Assembly: GCA_023853785.1 (NCBI GenBank)
Contig: JAJIRX010000262.1
Coordinates: 1 to 64,000 of the forward strand
Direction of reading: 5' to 3'
Source of the DNA: Psilocybe azurescens
Taxonomy: Eukaryota; Basidiomycota; Agaricomycetes; Agaricales; Agrocybaceae
Length of the DNA stretch: 64,000 bases
Made by a program: the position numbers and the translations under genes. Under the pieces are notes generated by a model. It was not told where the DNA came from. It saw nothing but the letters and a program-made list of their open reading frames with translations, and ran no database searches. This document shows, piece after piece, positions 49,993-60,928 of the stretch. Within the stretch, counting starts at the first letter, position 1. Every line of letters starts with the position of its first letter.

Positions 49993-51250
49993 ATGAACAT
50001 CAGCGTTATATCCTTACGCATTTCAGGCCTATATACTTTGATCTACGCCGGAACAGTGTTTATTTACAGTAGGTTCTTCCATTCCACTTAGACCAAAGAT
50101 TCACCATTTCCCCACAGTATCCAGGAAAGCTGAAAATATAAACTGTCGTATTATTTTATCCTCCATCTCAGTCCTGTACTTGATTTGCGTCATGAAATTT
50201 TTCGTGCAATGGTATTCCCTTGATTGGGTGTCTGTTAACCATGGAGAGACGAGGGAATCTATTTTTTTGAATCAGTGAGAGGAGGTCCTGAATGGATTTC
50301 GATAATGGACGATTTTCTGACTTATTCTTCGTTAATTGTATCCGATGGCCTACTGGTGGGTACATAGTGTGGTCTATTGTATCATTCTCACCAGTGTCTC
50401 GATAGATATAGAGGTGCTTCGATGTGTGGTGTCAATCGTTGCGCGTAATTTCGGTTTCATTGGTACTTCTTGTTGCGGAGTTTGGTGAGAGCTGGTGGAA
50501 GTGCCATAAGACCTACTGATGGTATGCTATTGCAGGTCTCTTTGTCATTGTAAAGGTCTTACAGATAATTCTCACTCAGCTAAATACCGACGCAAACAAT
50601 GAGCTATTCAATAATATTTCAAGTGCTCTGGTGTTTGTGTCGCTGGGTGCCACGGTAATTACAACAATTCTGATTGGATACCGGATACATATTAGCAGTC
50701 GTTCAAACGGACAACCTTCCAAGAGGATGTTCAACCACATTGTGGTACTAGTCGTCGAGTCATCTGCAGTGTACTCTCTCCTACTCCTCGCTTACGCTAT
50801 CGTTACAGAAGATCCAGCATCTGCTATGTTAGGATCTAGCGGGGCCGATGCCAGTTTTTACATACAAACAGTTCAGGTTGTTGTCTCAGTGCGTTAAAAC
50901 CATTGTTCGTGTGCCGGTAGTATAAGTTTCATCTAATCCTGGAATTAGGGGTGGCTCCTACAGTCCTGGTCGCCAGAATTGCTCTTACAGATTCCAACAA
51001 CACTGTGGAACCAGAAATAACTCACATATCCGGGTTACAATTCGAATCGCTGCAAAGGGGTGACCGTATCACGAACACAAACGCAGGGAGAATGGATTCA
51101 TCGGTTTTCACGGGCGATGTAACGCCAGATCAGGTGGGCGAAGCGAAGAGAGAATCCGTAGATGACATGTGTGGCCCGAGCCAGTGTTGTCTTGACCCGA
51201 TTGACTTGGTCAATAATTCGGGTCAAGTCAATCGGTCAGGTCAATATTGA
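49993..51250 (+). CDS. Seven-helix membrane protein interrupted at its 3' end by a MITE
   Basis: Agaricomycete integral membrane protein of unknown function with about seven helices, assembled from five or six short exons. Segments include SLRISGLYTLIYAGTVFIY, RIILSSISVLYLICVMKFF, VRGGPEWISIMDDFLTYSSL, LRVISVSLVLLVAEFG, LFNNISSALVFVSLGATVI, MFNHIVVLVVESSAVYSLL, and the family-typical GVAPTVLVARIAL plus THISGLQFES. Two one-base deletions are needed, at T7 (50272-50278) and at G4 (50948-50951) just after a splice acceptor. The start ATG is tentative. The present frame runs into a transposable element at 51182 and stops at 51248-51250 within it, adding about 20 foreign residues. Without the element the gene would end GPSNGVEDV at 51728-51730. 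Confidence 0.7.
51174..51181. repeat. Left copy of the MITE target-site duplication
   Basis: GCCCGAGC, identical to 51702-51709. It falls inside the codons for Cys-Gly-Pro-Ser of the membrane protein. Confidence 0.85.
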
Positions 51251-51701
51251 CCGGATCAGTCAATAAAGGTCAAGGGGTCAAAGTCACGCCACCACTATAT
51301 TTTGATTAGATTGTTCTTAGTCTAAATGCAACTTTTAGTCTGCTTATTCAATCGGTACCACGGACCCTTGATTATTGGGGAGCTTGTTGGGGAGCTTGCT
51401 CCCTCTCTACTGCCGATGCCAAAATGTCTAAGCCCACGTGATCTGCTGGCTTTTTGATGGTCACCCCGTGAGAACTTTGGAAGCGGTGAGCGGCGAGCAC
51501 AGCTCATCATTAGAGCATGCCAGGCACTGGCATAGCGAAGCGTTCTTAATTTACTGTTCCTCGCTTCGGTAACCCGTAGCCATACTTTACCGGTATCCCA
51601 TGAATTTTATTGACCAGGTCTGGCCCAAAATATTGACTTGACCCCCTTTTTTGACTGACCCATTGACTGACCCGGTCTGACCGGGGTCAGTGACAACACT
51701 G
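51182..51701. mobile_element. Non-autonomous hAT-like MITE, 520 bp
   Basis: Perfect terminal inverted repeats CAGTGTTGTC (51182-51191) and GACAACACTG (51692-51701), flanked by the 8-bp direct repeat GCCCGAGC (51174-51181 and 51702-51709). CAGTG ends and 8-bp target duplications are hallmarks of hAT transposons. Both subterminal regions are packed with GGTCA/GTCAAT-type words in inverted orientation, probable transposase-binding sites. No transposase ORF, so movement needed an autonomous relative. Confidence 0.85.
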
Positions 51702-51709
51702 GCCCGAGC
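51702..51709. repeat. Right copy of the MITE target-site duplication
   Basis: GCCCGAGC, followed by the remaining ancestral codons of the membrane protein (NGVEDV, stop at 51728-51730). Confidence 0.85.
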
Positions 51710-51938
51710 AATGGAGTCGAAGACGTATAGCCGCCAATGAATGATTGATCCGCCCATCATCACGTTTTCTTCCCCTTCCTGTATAAATTATATAGGATTA
51801 CTGAACCTTATTTTAATCCAGTAAGGGTGTATTGGGAATCATATATGTGATATTATGTATATCTCCTGGTGCGCGTACAGCTCATGCTCATTTATTTATC
51901 TTGTGTGTTCGAGACGAAGTCGGAGTTGATTTCGTCGA

Positions 51939-52167
51939 TATGATCTGGCGAGAGTTTATGTTCAAGTCTCTGAGCTCTCAAACGAGCTTGCCAGATTACT
52001 TGTCTTCGGCATCGACAATGGTCAACGAAAACATAAATGTGGCCGCGAACGCGAAAGCAAGTGAAGCTCGGACGGACAGGTTCGATATGAACACATATAT
52101 GCGCCTCAACGTTGACGGGCTGTACTCATCTGACTCCTCTGCTATGCGGATGGGCGATGCATCTTAA
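51939..52167 (+). CDS. Small hypothetical ORF
   Basis: 76 aa from the first ATG (MIWREFMFKSLSSQTSLPDY), rich in Ser, Asn and Ala. Composition is protein-like but no domain is recognised. It could be an orphan exon or chance. Confidence 0.2.
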
Positions 52168-53054
52168 GAGAACCCGCGGTACAAGCAGCTAGAGCACGAA
52201 TACACAATGACGATGAGTGAAACTTAAAGTGTGAAGAGCACCGCACGCGAACATGAGAGCTATTCGGGTGCATCTGAGAGGGGGTACTATGAGGCAACTT
52301 CTTAGATTTCCACTCACTTGCTCGATCGTTTTCACTTTACACGCTTTCTCTGTCCTTTGCTTTGCTTGGTTGAGATCTGCTTTTGTTCTCGTTCTTTACG
52401 CTTCCTGTGTCTTGTCATTAATTTTTATTCAATGTTCAATGTTCATTGCTCATCCTACATCCTATTACACCCTTGTCGTCGTTATTCGTCTCTAATTTCT
52501 GATATATATTCTACCTCCTTTTTATTTGCCACATACGCCTCTTAAGCGCCTCTTAACACAACACAACACACCATTTTCTGTCATTTTATCGTTCTTTTTC
52601 TTGTCACTTTCTCGCGTGCTGACCGATGATATCCAATGCGGCCTTCTAGCTCGCTTTGTTTCCCTGTCTTGTTTCGTGAGTCAATACCATTCCCCACCCT
52701 CCTCCCGTCAACTACCACCTTTCATTCTGGTTTCCTAATCTCGTGTATCTGTAGTTCGCCAAAGTCAGAAGGCGGTGCTAAATATAGTAACGGAGGATTC
52801 CTCTAGCTCGCGTCCGAGTCGGTTCAGGATCGAAGCCGTCAGATTTACAGAGATGCTCTCAGGCGTTATTCGTAGATCCGAGTGTCAATATTAAGGGGGT
52901 ATAAGCTAGAAAGTTCTAATTCATTACAGCGTCCGGAATGGAAGCTATTAGTATGGGACAATTTAGGTCTTGAAATTATAAACATGACTGCACCCTCAGC
53001 GTGCTCTTATAAAGCACTACGATCTGTGAGCGTATTATTTGAAACATTTTGGAC
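52168..53054. other. Intergenic, cyclase upstream region
   Basis: No gene recognised. From about 52770 the sequence is duplicated upstream of the second cyclase copy, so promoter elements were probably duplicated too. Confidence 0.5.
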
Positions 53055-54830
53055 ATGTCTCGATACTTCAATTCCTATGACACACTCATCTTCGATATTC
53101 CCGGGGTTTTATTCACCTCCAAGGGTGCACAAACAACGAATGTCGACGCTCACATGTTCAGGCAAATCATCGGCACGCAGTCTTGGTATAATCTCGAAAT
53201 GGCGAAAATATCTGACAACGAAGCTTATGCTTTGATAGCGACACAATTTTCCCTCTGCCAAGACGATATCCGGGACGCGGTCCAGAAGGCAATTGATAGT
53301 CTTGTTCACAGAAGCGAGATGTTCGACCTTATAGCTGACCTCAAGCCAGGACGGAAAATATACGCCATGGCCAACATGCCTTCGTCGATTTGGGAAGTCG
53401 TGAAACGCAAAAGTGGAGCACTTTGGGATATGTTCGATGGCATTTTCATATCTGGTACAGTTGGAGGACGCAAGCCCGACTTCGCCTTTTATCAACATGT
53501 CCTGCACGAAACAGGCGCTATTCCAGAGCATACATTGCTTGTAGACGACAGTCGAGACAACATTGTTACCGGGCGGTGTCTCGGATTTAAATGTATCCTC
53601 TACGATACCTTTGCCAATGTCCACCAAGCGTTACACAACCTCTGCGGAGATCCAATATCACGTGCATCCGAGTTCCTCGTATCCAATGCTAAACGGCATC
53701 ACTCATTTGCCTCCGCCAGCCAGATTATTCACGAGAATGTCTGCCAGCTACTTATATTGGAGGCCACTAACGATCCATCTCTGGTTGATTATCCTCACTA
53801 CCCTGCCGAGTGTAACTTTTTCACGGGTCGCTCAGAGTTTACGACCACGGAGTTTCCAGACGACCTCGATACGACTTCTATCTATTGGACAGTTATTCCC
53901 GACGTGGCATCCCATGAAACGAAGATGAAGGTTATGGATAGAATGCTGACCTGCTGCAATGTGGATGGTATACCGTTGACATACTTTGATCACAACCGCC
54001 AACGACGCGACCACGTCATCTGCACAAATGTACTGTCTCTTTTTATGCGCATGACAGAGGGAAGAGCTATCCAAGGCTACCAGTTTTATTCATTCTATCC
54101 TCCGAACTGGTGCATATTCTGGGGGAGCTACATACTACGAAGGCTCTGAAGTTTTTTTCTAGTAAGTTTCTCGCATGTAAATATACCCTGTACGTGATCT
54201 GTTACTAACGTTTGATCGCCTTAGCTCTCTCCTGCGATTAATTGAAAGGGCTCCTATACTGGAGAAGTCAATGGGACCTTTATTTAAAGAGCGCTGTCAA
54301 GAGCGTATAGGGTCTCCATGTGATGCCCTTGCTCTAGCTATGAGGCTCCATTGCTGTACACGACTGGGGTTGAGAGCGGAAAGTGACTTTCACAGATTAT
54401 TGGCCATACAGCAGTTGGATGGGGGCTGGGAAGGAGGATGTTTCTATGTCTACTCCGCCTCGCCAAGATTACAGGTGGGAAATAGAGGCCTCGCGACTGC
54501 TATTGCCCTACGGGCAATCAAGGAATTTACCTCCAAATTCAGCTAAAGGTGAGGGTTAACTTGACTGGCTGTATAAGCTCTTGCTGATTCATTGACAAGC
54601 AATCGTCCATCGATTCAGTGAGCACTGTGGTAGACATTAGTTAAGTCTCGAATATTAGAGTCAATTTATGGTATAAATGTACTGTGCAGAACGCAGTGCC
54701 TTTCTGAGATTCTGCACATTAAACGGCAGTTGATTTGTTGGGAAAATCTAGGCTCGGGTCAGAAGCGCGAAGAACACAACGACAAAAAGGCCTTGGAGAG
54801 GTGGCGAGCAAGGTAGAATGAGTATCCTTA
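52770..54830 (+). repeat. Segmental duplication, copy A
   Basis: About 2 kb matching 60639-62785 in the same orientation and including the 5' flank, both exons, the intron and the 3' flank of the HAD-terpene cyclase. The shared left edge begins near GGCGGTGCT, and CGTCCGAGTCGGTTCAGGAT is identical in both. Similarity fades after about 54830. Confidence 0.8.
53055..54546 (+). CDS. HAD-like class II terpene cyclase (drimane/albicanyl type), copy 1
   Basis: Two-domain protein. Residues 1-210 form a HAD-like phosphatase fold: FDIPGVLFTS (motif I region), MANMPSSIWEV (motif II), KPDFAFYQHVL (motif III Lys) and LLVDDSRDN (motif IV). The rest is a terpene-cyclase beta domain with DLDTT at residues 270-274, the DxDTT acid motif of class II cyclases, and C-terminal QQLDGGWEGGCFY and VGNRGLATAIALRAI. 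This architecture matches the fungal AstC/AncC group, which protonates farnesyl diphosphate to drimenyl or albicanyl diphosphate and then dephosphorylates it. Exons are 53055-54161 and 54225-54546; the intron falls in a Tyr codon (TA|C). Two one-base deletions, T5 at 54040-54044 and G3 at 54059-54061, break the frame. Restoring them gives 1431 nt, an exact 476-aa frame, and copy 2 is in frame at both sites. The product is inferred. Confidence 0.82.
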
Positions 54831-56042
54831 TGCGTGAATAGTACATGGCGACATGTTTAAGGGTCCAGGATCCAAGATGGAAGGGATGTTATTAGGAGTC
54901 TTAGATGCTCACGCATTCTTTCAGCGGCCGTTAATAAAGAAATTGTTTGAGCTGACAGGGAATGATGAGGCTTTCCATTTTCGTGTCTCTGTCCGTGGCA
55001 CTTTCAAATACACGGTGTCATTCCGACTCGTTTATACCAGCCCCAGAGCTCGCATTCGCAATACGCATAGGACGAACACTAAGTAATACACGCAGTGGAA
55101 AGCATCTCAGCGATCGAGCGCAGTGACCGGCCACCCGGGGATGTTTGCAACATTTTTTCATTCGCCAAGTACACGGAGTGACACCAGTAACGATATCTGA
55201 TGAAAGGGACTGCATACAGAGACCTATTGCGGCTGAGTGTAAAATTCTAATTCTAATTCAATCATTCGTCTTGCTTTCGTCCTTTGTTTCCTGGCTTTAA
55301 ACCAGCTCAATGTTTAGTCCACACTATCCTCTGTTCCCCTTTTAGCTTGTTTTCTTGCATTACACTCATTTTTGTCCACGCTCCTCCCGCCAACTTCAGT
55401 TTCTACCAAGGCCTGTGCAATGCCAACACTCTAACAACCCTGCCGGGTCTTCGGGTATCCCATACCATATCTGAGCTCATCTTAGCACCGGAATGTCTCT
55501 GTTAAAGGTACAGCCCTCGTGAATCAGCGTGAAGAATACTGTTTGACTCCATTTGATTATTACAAATCTATCCGCCGGCATTCTCAACATCATCACAAAT
55601 AGAGCGTGAACTCAGACATCAGTGCAATGCATAGCGTGGACGTGCACCCGGGGTAATCATTCACACTTACTCGGTGGATATGATTCACGGTATTGCAGCA
55701 GTACCGGTGAAAGCACGGACTGGCATTATGATTCGATGGATATTGACTGTTCTAGGCCTTGGCTCATCAAGGCCTTCACACTGTTCCGCTTCGACTTCAT
55801 TGGCAGTGACGCAACGGTATGGAAGGAAAGTGGGATATCCCCATGATAATGACGAAACTTCACATTGTAAACAGAGCTACTATTTATGATCAAATATAGC
55901 TTTTACTACTGAAATTTCCAAGTCACAATAACTGTTCACAATGGAGAAGGTGAACGAACATCCTGAATAGTGACGTTAGTACTTAATATCGAATACATAT
56001 ACTGAGTCCTTGGGCATCTCACCTTGAGGCATTCGAGACCGT
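54547..56042. other. Intergenic, about 1.5 kb
   Basis: The first 280 bases belong to the segmental duplication. After that there are only unassigned ORFs, such as + 54853-55086 (MFKGPGSKMEGMLLGVLDAH), without recognisable domains. Confidence 0.45.
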
Positions 56043-56530
56043 TCAGACGAAGGCCTTACTACAAGTCAGGGACTTAATGTTGTTGTCGAAGGGAGGGAGG
56101 AACTCTGGAATTGGTCCTTCCAGCGGGGAGTAGATTCGCCCTCGGCGTCGGGCTTGCTAAGTGATTTAGTTGTTTAGCCACCATAATATAGATACAATTA
56201 GAATTATGTAATTGATGAACTCACGTGAAAAATGTACATTTGTAGTTACCTACGATATCGACGCTGCCAACATCGTCAACCCATTCAGAGGGTAGGTTGA
56301 AATTAACGCCTTCTGAAATGGTTGGGGAGAACCCATCGTCACGGAACCCGGGTTCATGGTAAAGAACAATGTAAGGAGAAATCGCAGCCTCCTATAGTCA
56401 AATGAACACGTGAACTGAAGTGGCAGAGAGATTATCTTACACGAGCAACAACAACCGATCTGTGTGCAGATATGGCGCTGCATGTGGCGAGGGCCATCAC
56501 AAGAGAGGCTATCTTGGCAGAGAAAGGCAT
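56043..56530 (-). CDS. Small secreted beta/gamma-crystallin-like protein, one frame break
   Basis: Secreted protein of 123 aa. The start is MPFSAKIASLVMALATCSAI at 56530, a clean signal peptide ending near AISA. Exon 2 has SPYIVLYHEPGFRDDGFSPT, NLPSEWVDDVGSVDIVGNYK and CTFF, a pattern like the LYxxPxF...LP...DxVxSI...C repeats of crystallin-like and inhibitor-like secreted proteins. The last exon gives GRIYSPLEGPIPEFLPPF and then NIKSLTCSKAFV with TGA at 56043-56045. Introns are about 49 and 65 nt. Joining the last exon needs one extra base in a C3 run (56139-56141 on +). Function unknown; likely an extracellular or effector-type protein. It lies between the two cyclase copies. Confidence 0.6.
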
Positions 56531-58886
56531 ATTTGTGTTTGAGGATAACGTCTGAGGATTGGAGTGTAGTCTGAAGATATTACTTCTCTTTATAGCTGTT
56601 GAAAAAATGAAAGGAATATTTTGGCCTTAGCTCTGGAGCCCTATTCGCGATTTCTCAGCGAAGGGTAAGTCAGCTAGAATGATGCAGTAATGAAAACTTG
56701 ATTCTGAATGCTCAAAGAATACTAGTGCTTCCTCACATACCTTCCATACGTTAGCTTCATATATGAACATTGACGTTGTTTGCGGAAATGAGGACGGGTA
56801 GGCTCAGGGTCCGATTAGAAGTCCGAAGTATGCCTGGCAGTATTGTTCGAGCAAGGCAGAACTTAATTTCAACCTTGTTCTTCTATCTACGTCCATACCA
56901 TCGAAGGCTTAAACGGCCCTAATGGGGAGGTATTTACATGATTTGCTTACATACGGAATCGGAACTAGACATCGTACATGTAATTAGCGAGGGATGAAGC
57001 TACCGACAGCATTCATACCGGCTCATCCCCGGGGATAGTTGCCCGATGAGAAGCCTAAAGGATGACTGCCTTTCGCATTTCTACAGATTATACTTCCACT
57101 ATGTATATGAGCTGTGACTCATAAAGTAGAAACTTGCAGAGAGGGTGGGACACTTGGAGTAAAATATCAAATTTCAAACGAATAGACAATCTGTAACCTG
57201 TTACGAGAATGGCTGACATCGTCAGCCATGGTACCACTCTGAATAAGCAGTAAGCTACTCGGATGTTACAGTAATGCAGGAAAATAGATATGCGTGATTC
57301 ACATTCAGAATCCGTGTCGTGGGGTTTTCTGACCAACAGTCGCCTTGAAGCGATGGCTCCGAAAAACATAAAATGTACTTTCAACCGCCATCTTAAACGA
57401 TCTCGTCCTGGAATGCTTCCTATACACTGATTGGGTGGCGATGAAGAATGAGTGCATCCGCACGAGCTCAAGTTTCCCTAGCCTCCAGAATGGCACTTTG
57501 GCGTCACGAATCACGAGGCAGAGACAGACGCAGAGACAACACGAGAATAGCCAGCTACAAGGCCACATTGAATATAATTTGATGCGATATAGACAATAGA
57601 AAAGACCGTGGCGTTAAGTACGTGTGAGAGATTTATGCGAAGAAAAATATCAGGAGGAACAAGTGATACCAGTACACGGAGACGACATAACGCACGACGG
57701 GCTGTGTTGGGGCAGGATAACATTGGATAGATCTGGAGACTACTGACGGAGAGCTAAAACGAAGGAGACGGGGTACACAATACTAAATGCGAAAAACGAG
57801 AGCACAGTGGTTCGAAGAAAGGCAAAGCGAGGGACAAAACAGAAGGGTGTGTATCTATCCATCGAGAATGGAGACCCTCTCCAGTGCACACTGTTAATAG
57901 TAGGCCCAGCGCAGGCATTCGCAGAGGACGAACACGGGGCAACACCCATATTGACAAGCATCTCAGTCGAGCAATCCACCAGCGGACCCCAAAGACTTTT
58001 ATATGGAGGACGGGGTCTCCTAAGTGGGCGAATAATCTGCTAGCAACACAGGCGTATCCATACGCGAGAGAGATGTGGACGTGAAGGCGATGATTGTTCA
58101 AATTCACGAACTCCACAATGTTCAATTCGAGTGCATGGTCCGGAATGAGAATGACAGTTTGCTACTGTTCGTGGCATTGGGACTTGGAGTGGACTTTCCA
58201 GAAGACAGAATGCGAGGTAAAGATCTGTCATTAAAATATCGAACAGCGCATTGACCCGAACAAAAATACGGAGATTAAGCAGCAGCATGACGAATCAATG
58301 TGAGAGCACAGCAGAATGCTTGGCTTACCAATGTGCGCTCACCTTCCAAGAACCATAATCAACATAACATAACAATCATGTCGTACGACTGAGTCCGCTC
58401 CGAAGAATCGATTGCCATCACCATCAAAGTCCGTCCGATCAGGGTAGGGAGGGTATCGTTTGCTGCCCCGGGTCGAGCAGAGCGTTCATCAGTGTTTCTA
58501 CTTTGAGGGTTGGCAAACGAGCTCCCATGGAACGGAAATGTGGTCAAGAGAGCAGGATACGAGGCCGACGTTACGCAGTATTATACTCCAAGCGTGGAAG
58601 ACCGGCGTCCACTGATGGCAATCACTGACCATCACCAAACATCAGTGGTCATTGTAGGAACTTCCACCGTCCACCACTGTCCACCACCAGCTACTCAGCA
58701 AGTATCCACCAGACATCCTTGGTAGTCTCTGGTTGCCAGTGGCTAACACCTGTCATCACCAAGGTTTGGTGCCTACCAATGGTAACTGGTGGTAATCTGA
58801 GGTCCATCTGCCACTCAACTTCGACTTTTTGAGACTTTTATGGGCACTTGAACCTACTATATAGCAATATATTAAGCAGTATTGCT
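56531..58886. other. Unassigned, about 2.3 kb
   Basis: Several minus-strand ORFs at 57.1-58.3 kb have hydrophobic stretches (for example LLNLRIFVRVNALFDILM and FAFLRTTVLSFFAFSIVYPV) and may be pieces of a decayed membrane protein, but no consistent exon chain was found. 58590-58810 is rich in CCAC/CACTG words, including the inverted pair CCACTGATG and CATCAGTGG, perhaps the subterminal part of the neighbouring transposon. Confidence 0.35.
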
Positions 58887-60079
58887 CTACTCTATATCCC
58901 AAAAATTCTCTGGTAGCTCTATTTTTTTCTCTCTGATTCGCTTCTCCACTTCTTCCTTAAATAGCATGAATAATACGTGCATAAATATGTCAAAGTTGAC
59001 TGCAGTCATCTGTCGAAGCTGTGATTCAAAACCGTCTAGCCAGGCATTGGGTTTCTCAGCTGTCTCTGTGTTGAATGCTCGAGTAGCATGAGTCTGGCCA
59101 TTGTTGTCCACTTCTGTACGAACTAAATCAGGCTGTGAACCATTAGTTGGAGCAGGATTGCACCACCGACGACATAATATATCAGTGGCTCGATGACCAA
59201 TATAATGCCATGCATCCACAATAAATTTGGTGGATTGGATCCATGGGTTCTGAGGATCTTGAGTGACAATATGATGGAGTAAGTTACAGGCATCATCGTA
59301 AGCAATAAAGCTAGGACGAAAGTCCTCATTGCCTTCCCAGATGTTGTCAAGTATTTCCAAAACCTGGGGCTCACTTTCTGACTGGTAACATTTACCCCAG
59401 CCAACTGGAACTCCACAAGCCCACTGGACTGTCTCAATGCAGTACAGAGTTTTGGCTCGAAAAGTATGGACTACTTCTCCACCTGCAGTACCTTCTAATT
59501 CAGGCAATTGCTGATGGACCTGTAGGCCTGCTCCTCCCTCACCAACCTCTTGCTGCCGACGTATAACACGTCGTACACCAGGATAAGAAAGACGACCAAA
59601 GTGCTGAAGGTATTTTCGATGCCATTCTTGGTGTTCAACACGGTTGCATGTCGCTGCGCCTGGTGCTGAAACATTGCGAGCACATGGGAAAATGCCGCAT
59701 TTTGTTTGAAGGTGGAGATGATCAGTGCAGAACCTCCCATCTTTGTAATTGGCGAGTGGATTTTTGCAGGTATCAAGAGCACGGATCTGCATATATTACA
59801 CATTAGAATTATCTTTTGATTTTGAGTTAAACATACTCGGTGACCAATGCTTTTTCCATCCATCACAGCCATGCGCACATAGCCTCGGGGTGCTCCAAGA
59901 GGATGATAATTGGCATGTACAGGTGGAATAATATTGTTGAATAGATCATTCAATGGCATAGCACCAGGATCATCCTAAAACAGTGTAAATAATTTATCAG
60001 TAATAAAAAATAGAGATGTTGAAGAACATACATTAGGCACTAATTCGGGCACTAAATCAAGAGGTCCAGCTTGCTGCAT
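58887..60079 (-). mobile_element. KDZ-type transposase remnant
   Basis: Reads from a first ATG at 60079 (MQQAGPLDLVPELVPN) through two introns into a long exon ending ELPENFWDIE at 58887. Recognisable stretches are DDPGAMPLNDLFNNIIPPVH, GYVRMAVMDGKSIGHR, KTLYCIETVQWACGVPVGWG, FIAYDDACNLLHHI, KFIVDAWHYIGHRATDILCR and RAFNTETAEKPNAWLDGFES. These match the cysteine-cluster/KDZ (Kyakuja-Dileera-Zisupton) transposases that are abundant in agaricomycetes. The large N-terminal cysteine-cluster part is missing, so the copy is 5'-truncated and probably inactive. The long exon itself is free of stops, which suggests fairly recent insertion. Terminal repeats and target duplication could not be fixed. 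Confidence 0.75.
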
Positions 60080-60928
60080 TGGTATGCCCGACAGTTTGAA
60101 AGTTCGAGTTCAGTAGAATGGGCATTAATCCCTGTATTTTGAGCCAGCATATTCCATCACAGAAGAAATATTCTATAAGACTATGTCTTCATGGTTCATA
60201 GAAGTAGGTTCACCTCAGCACAGTAACTAACTAAGGTATAATAATATGATAGATGGAACTCACCTCAGATGCAACGGGAGTGTAAACAGCTGAGGTTTCT
60301 GTTGATACGAAAAAAATAAATGCACCCCACGGAGTATTCCGTGAGGTGTGGCTTGACCTGAGCAGTTCCAAGGGAACTGAGAATAAAAGAGACAAGATAA
60401 ATAAATAAGTGAAACCGCAATGTGGTACGAAGTCTAAGAGAAAATTACGAACACCGAAATAGGAATGTTGTATTTGTGAGATAAGATAAATGAATTATGA
60501 CATACTAACAGGGCGCGGTAAGACGCTATGCATCAACGACGGACCATGTCGAATTGAACGATATGGTAAGTACAGTAAGCTACTCGGATTATGGCACCCG
60601 AACAGATTCTTAAAGTCTTTGAAAGTTCGCCATAGTCATATGGCGGTGCTTAATATACGCTACACATATCGCGTCCGAGTCGGTTCAGGATCGAAGCCGC
60701 CGGGTTTACAGAGATGCCTTGATGGTCTATTCATCCAAGTGTCGACATCGAGGGAGTGTTAGCTATAAGGTTCTAATTCGTTAATCATTGAGAGTTCTAG
60801 CGGCGTCCGGAATGGAATCTATTAGTATGGGACAATTTAGGTCTTGAAATTATAAAAATGGCTGCACCCTTAGCGTGCTCTTATAAAGTAGTACGATCTG
60901 TGAGATTAGTATTTGAAACACATTGGAC
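60080..60928. other. Transposon flank and duplicated cyclase upstream region
   Basis: No gene recognised. 60639-60928 corresponds to the upstream flank of cyclase copy 1. Confidence 0.5.

Noticed and set aside
57247..60593. 17-bp word CAGTAAGCTACTCGGAT shared near 57250 and 60577
   Set aside because: No extended similarity around either copy; could be chance at this window size.
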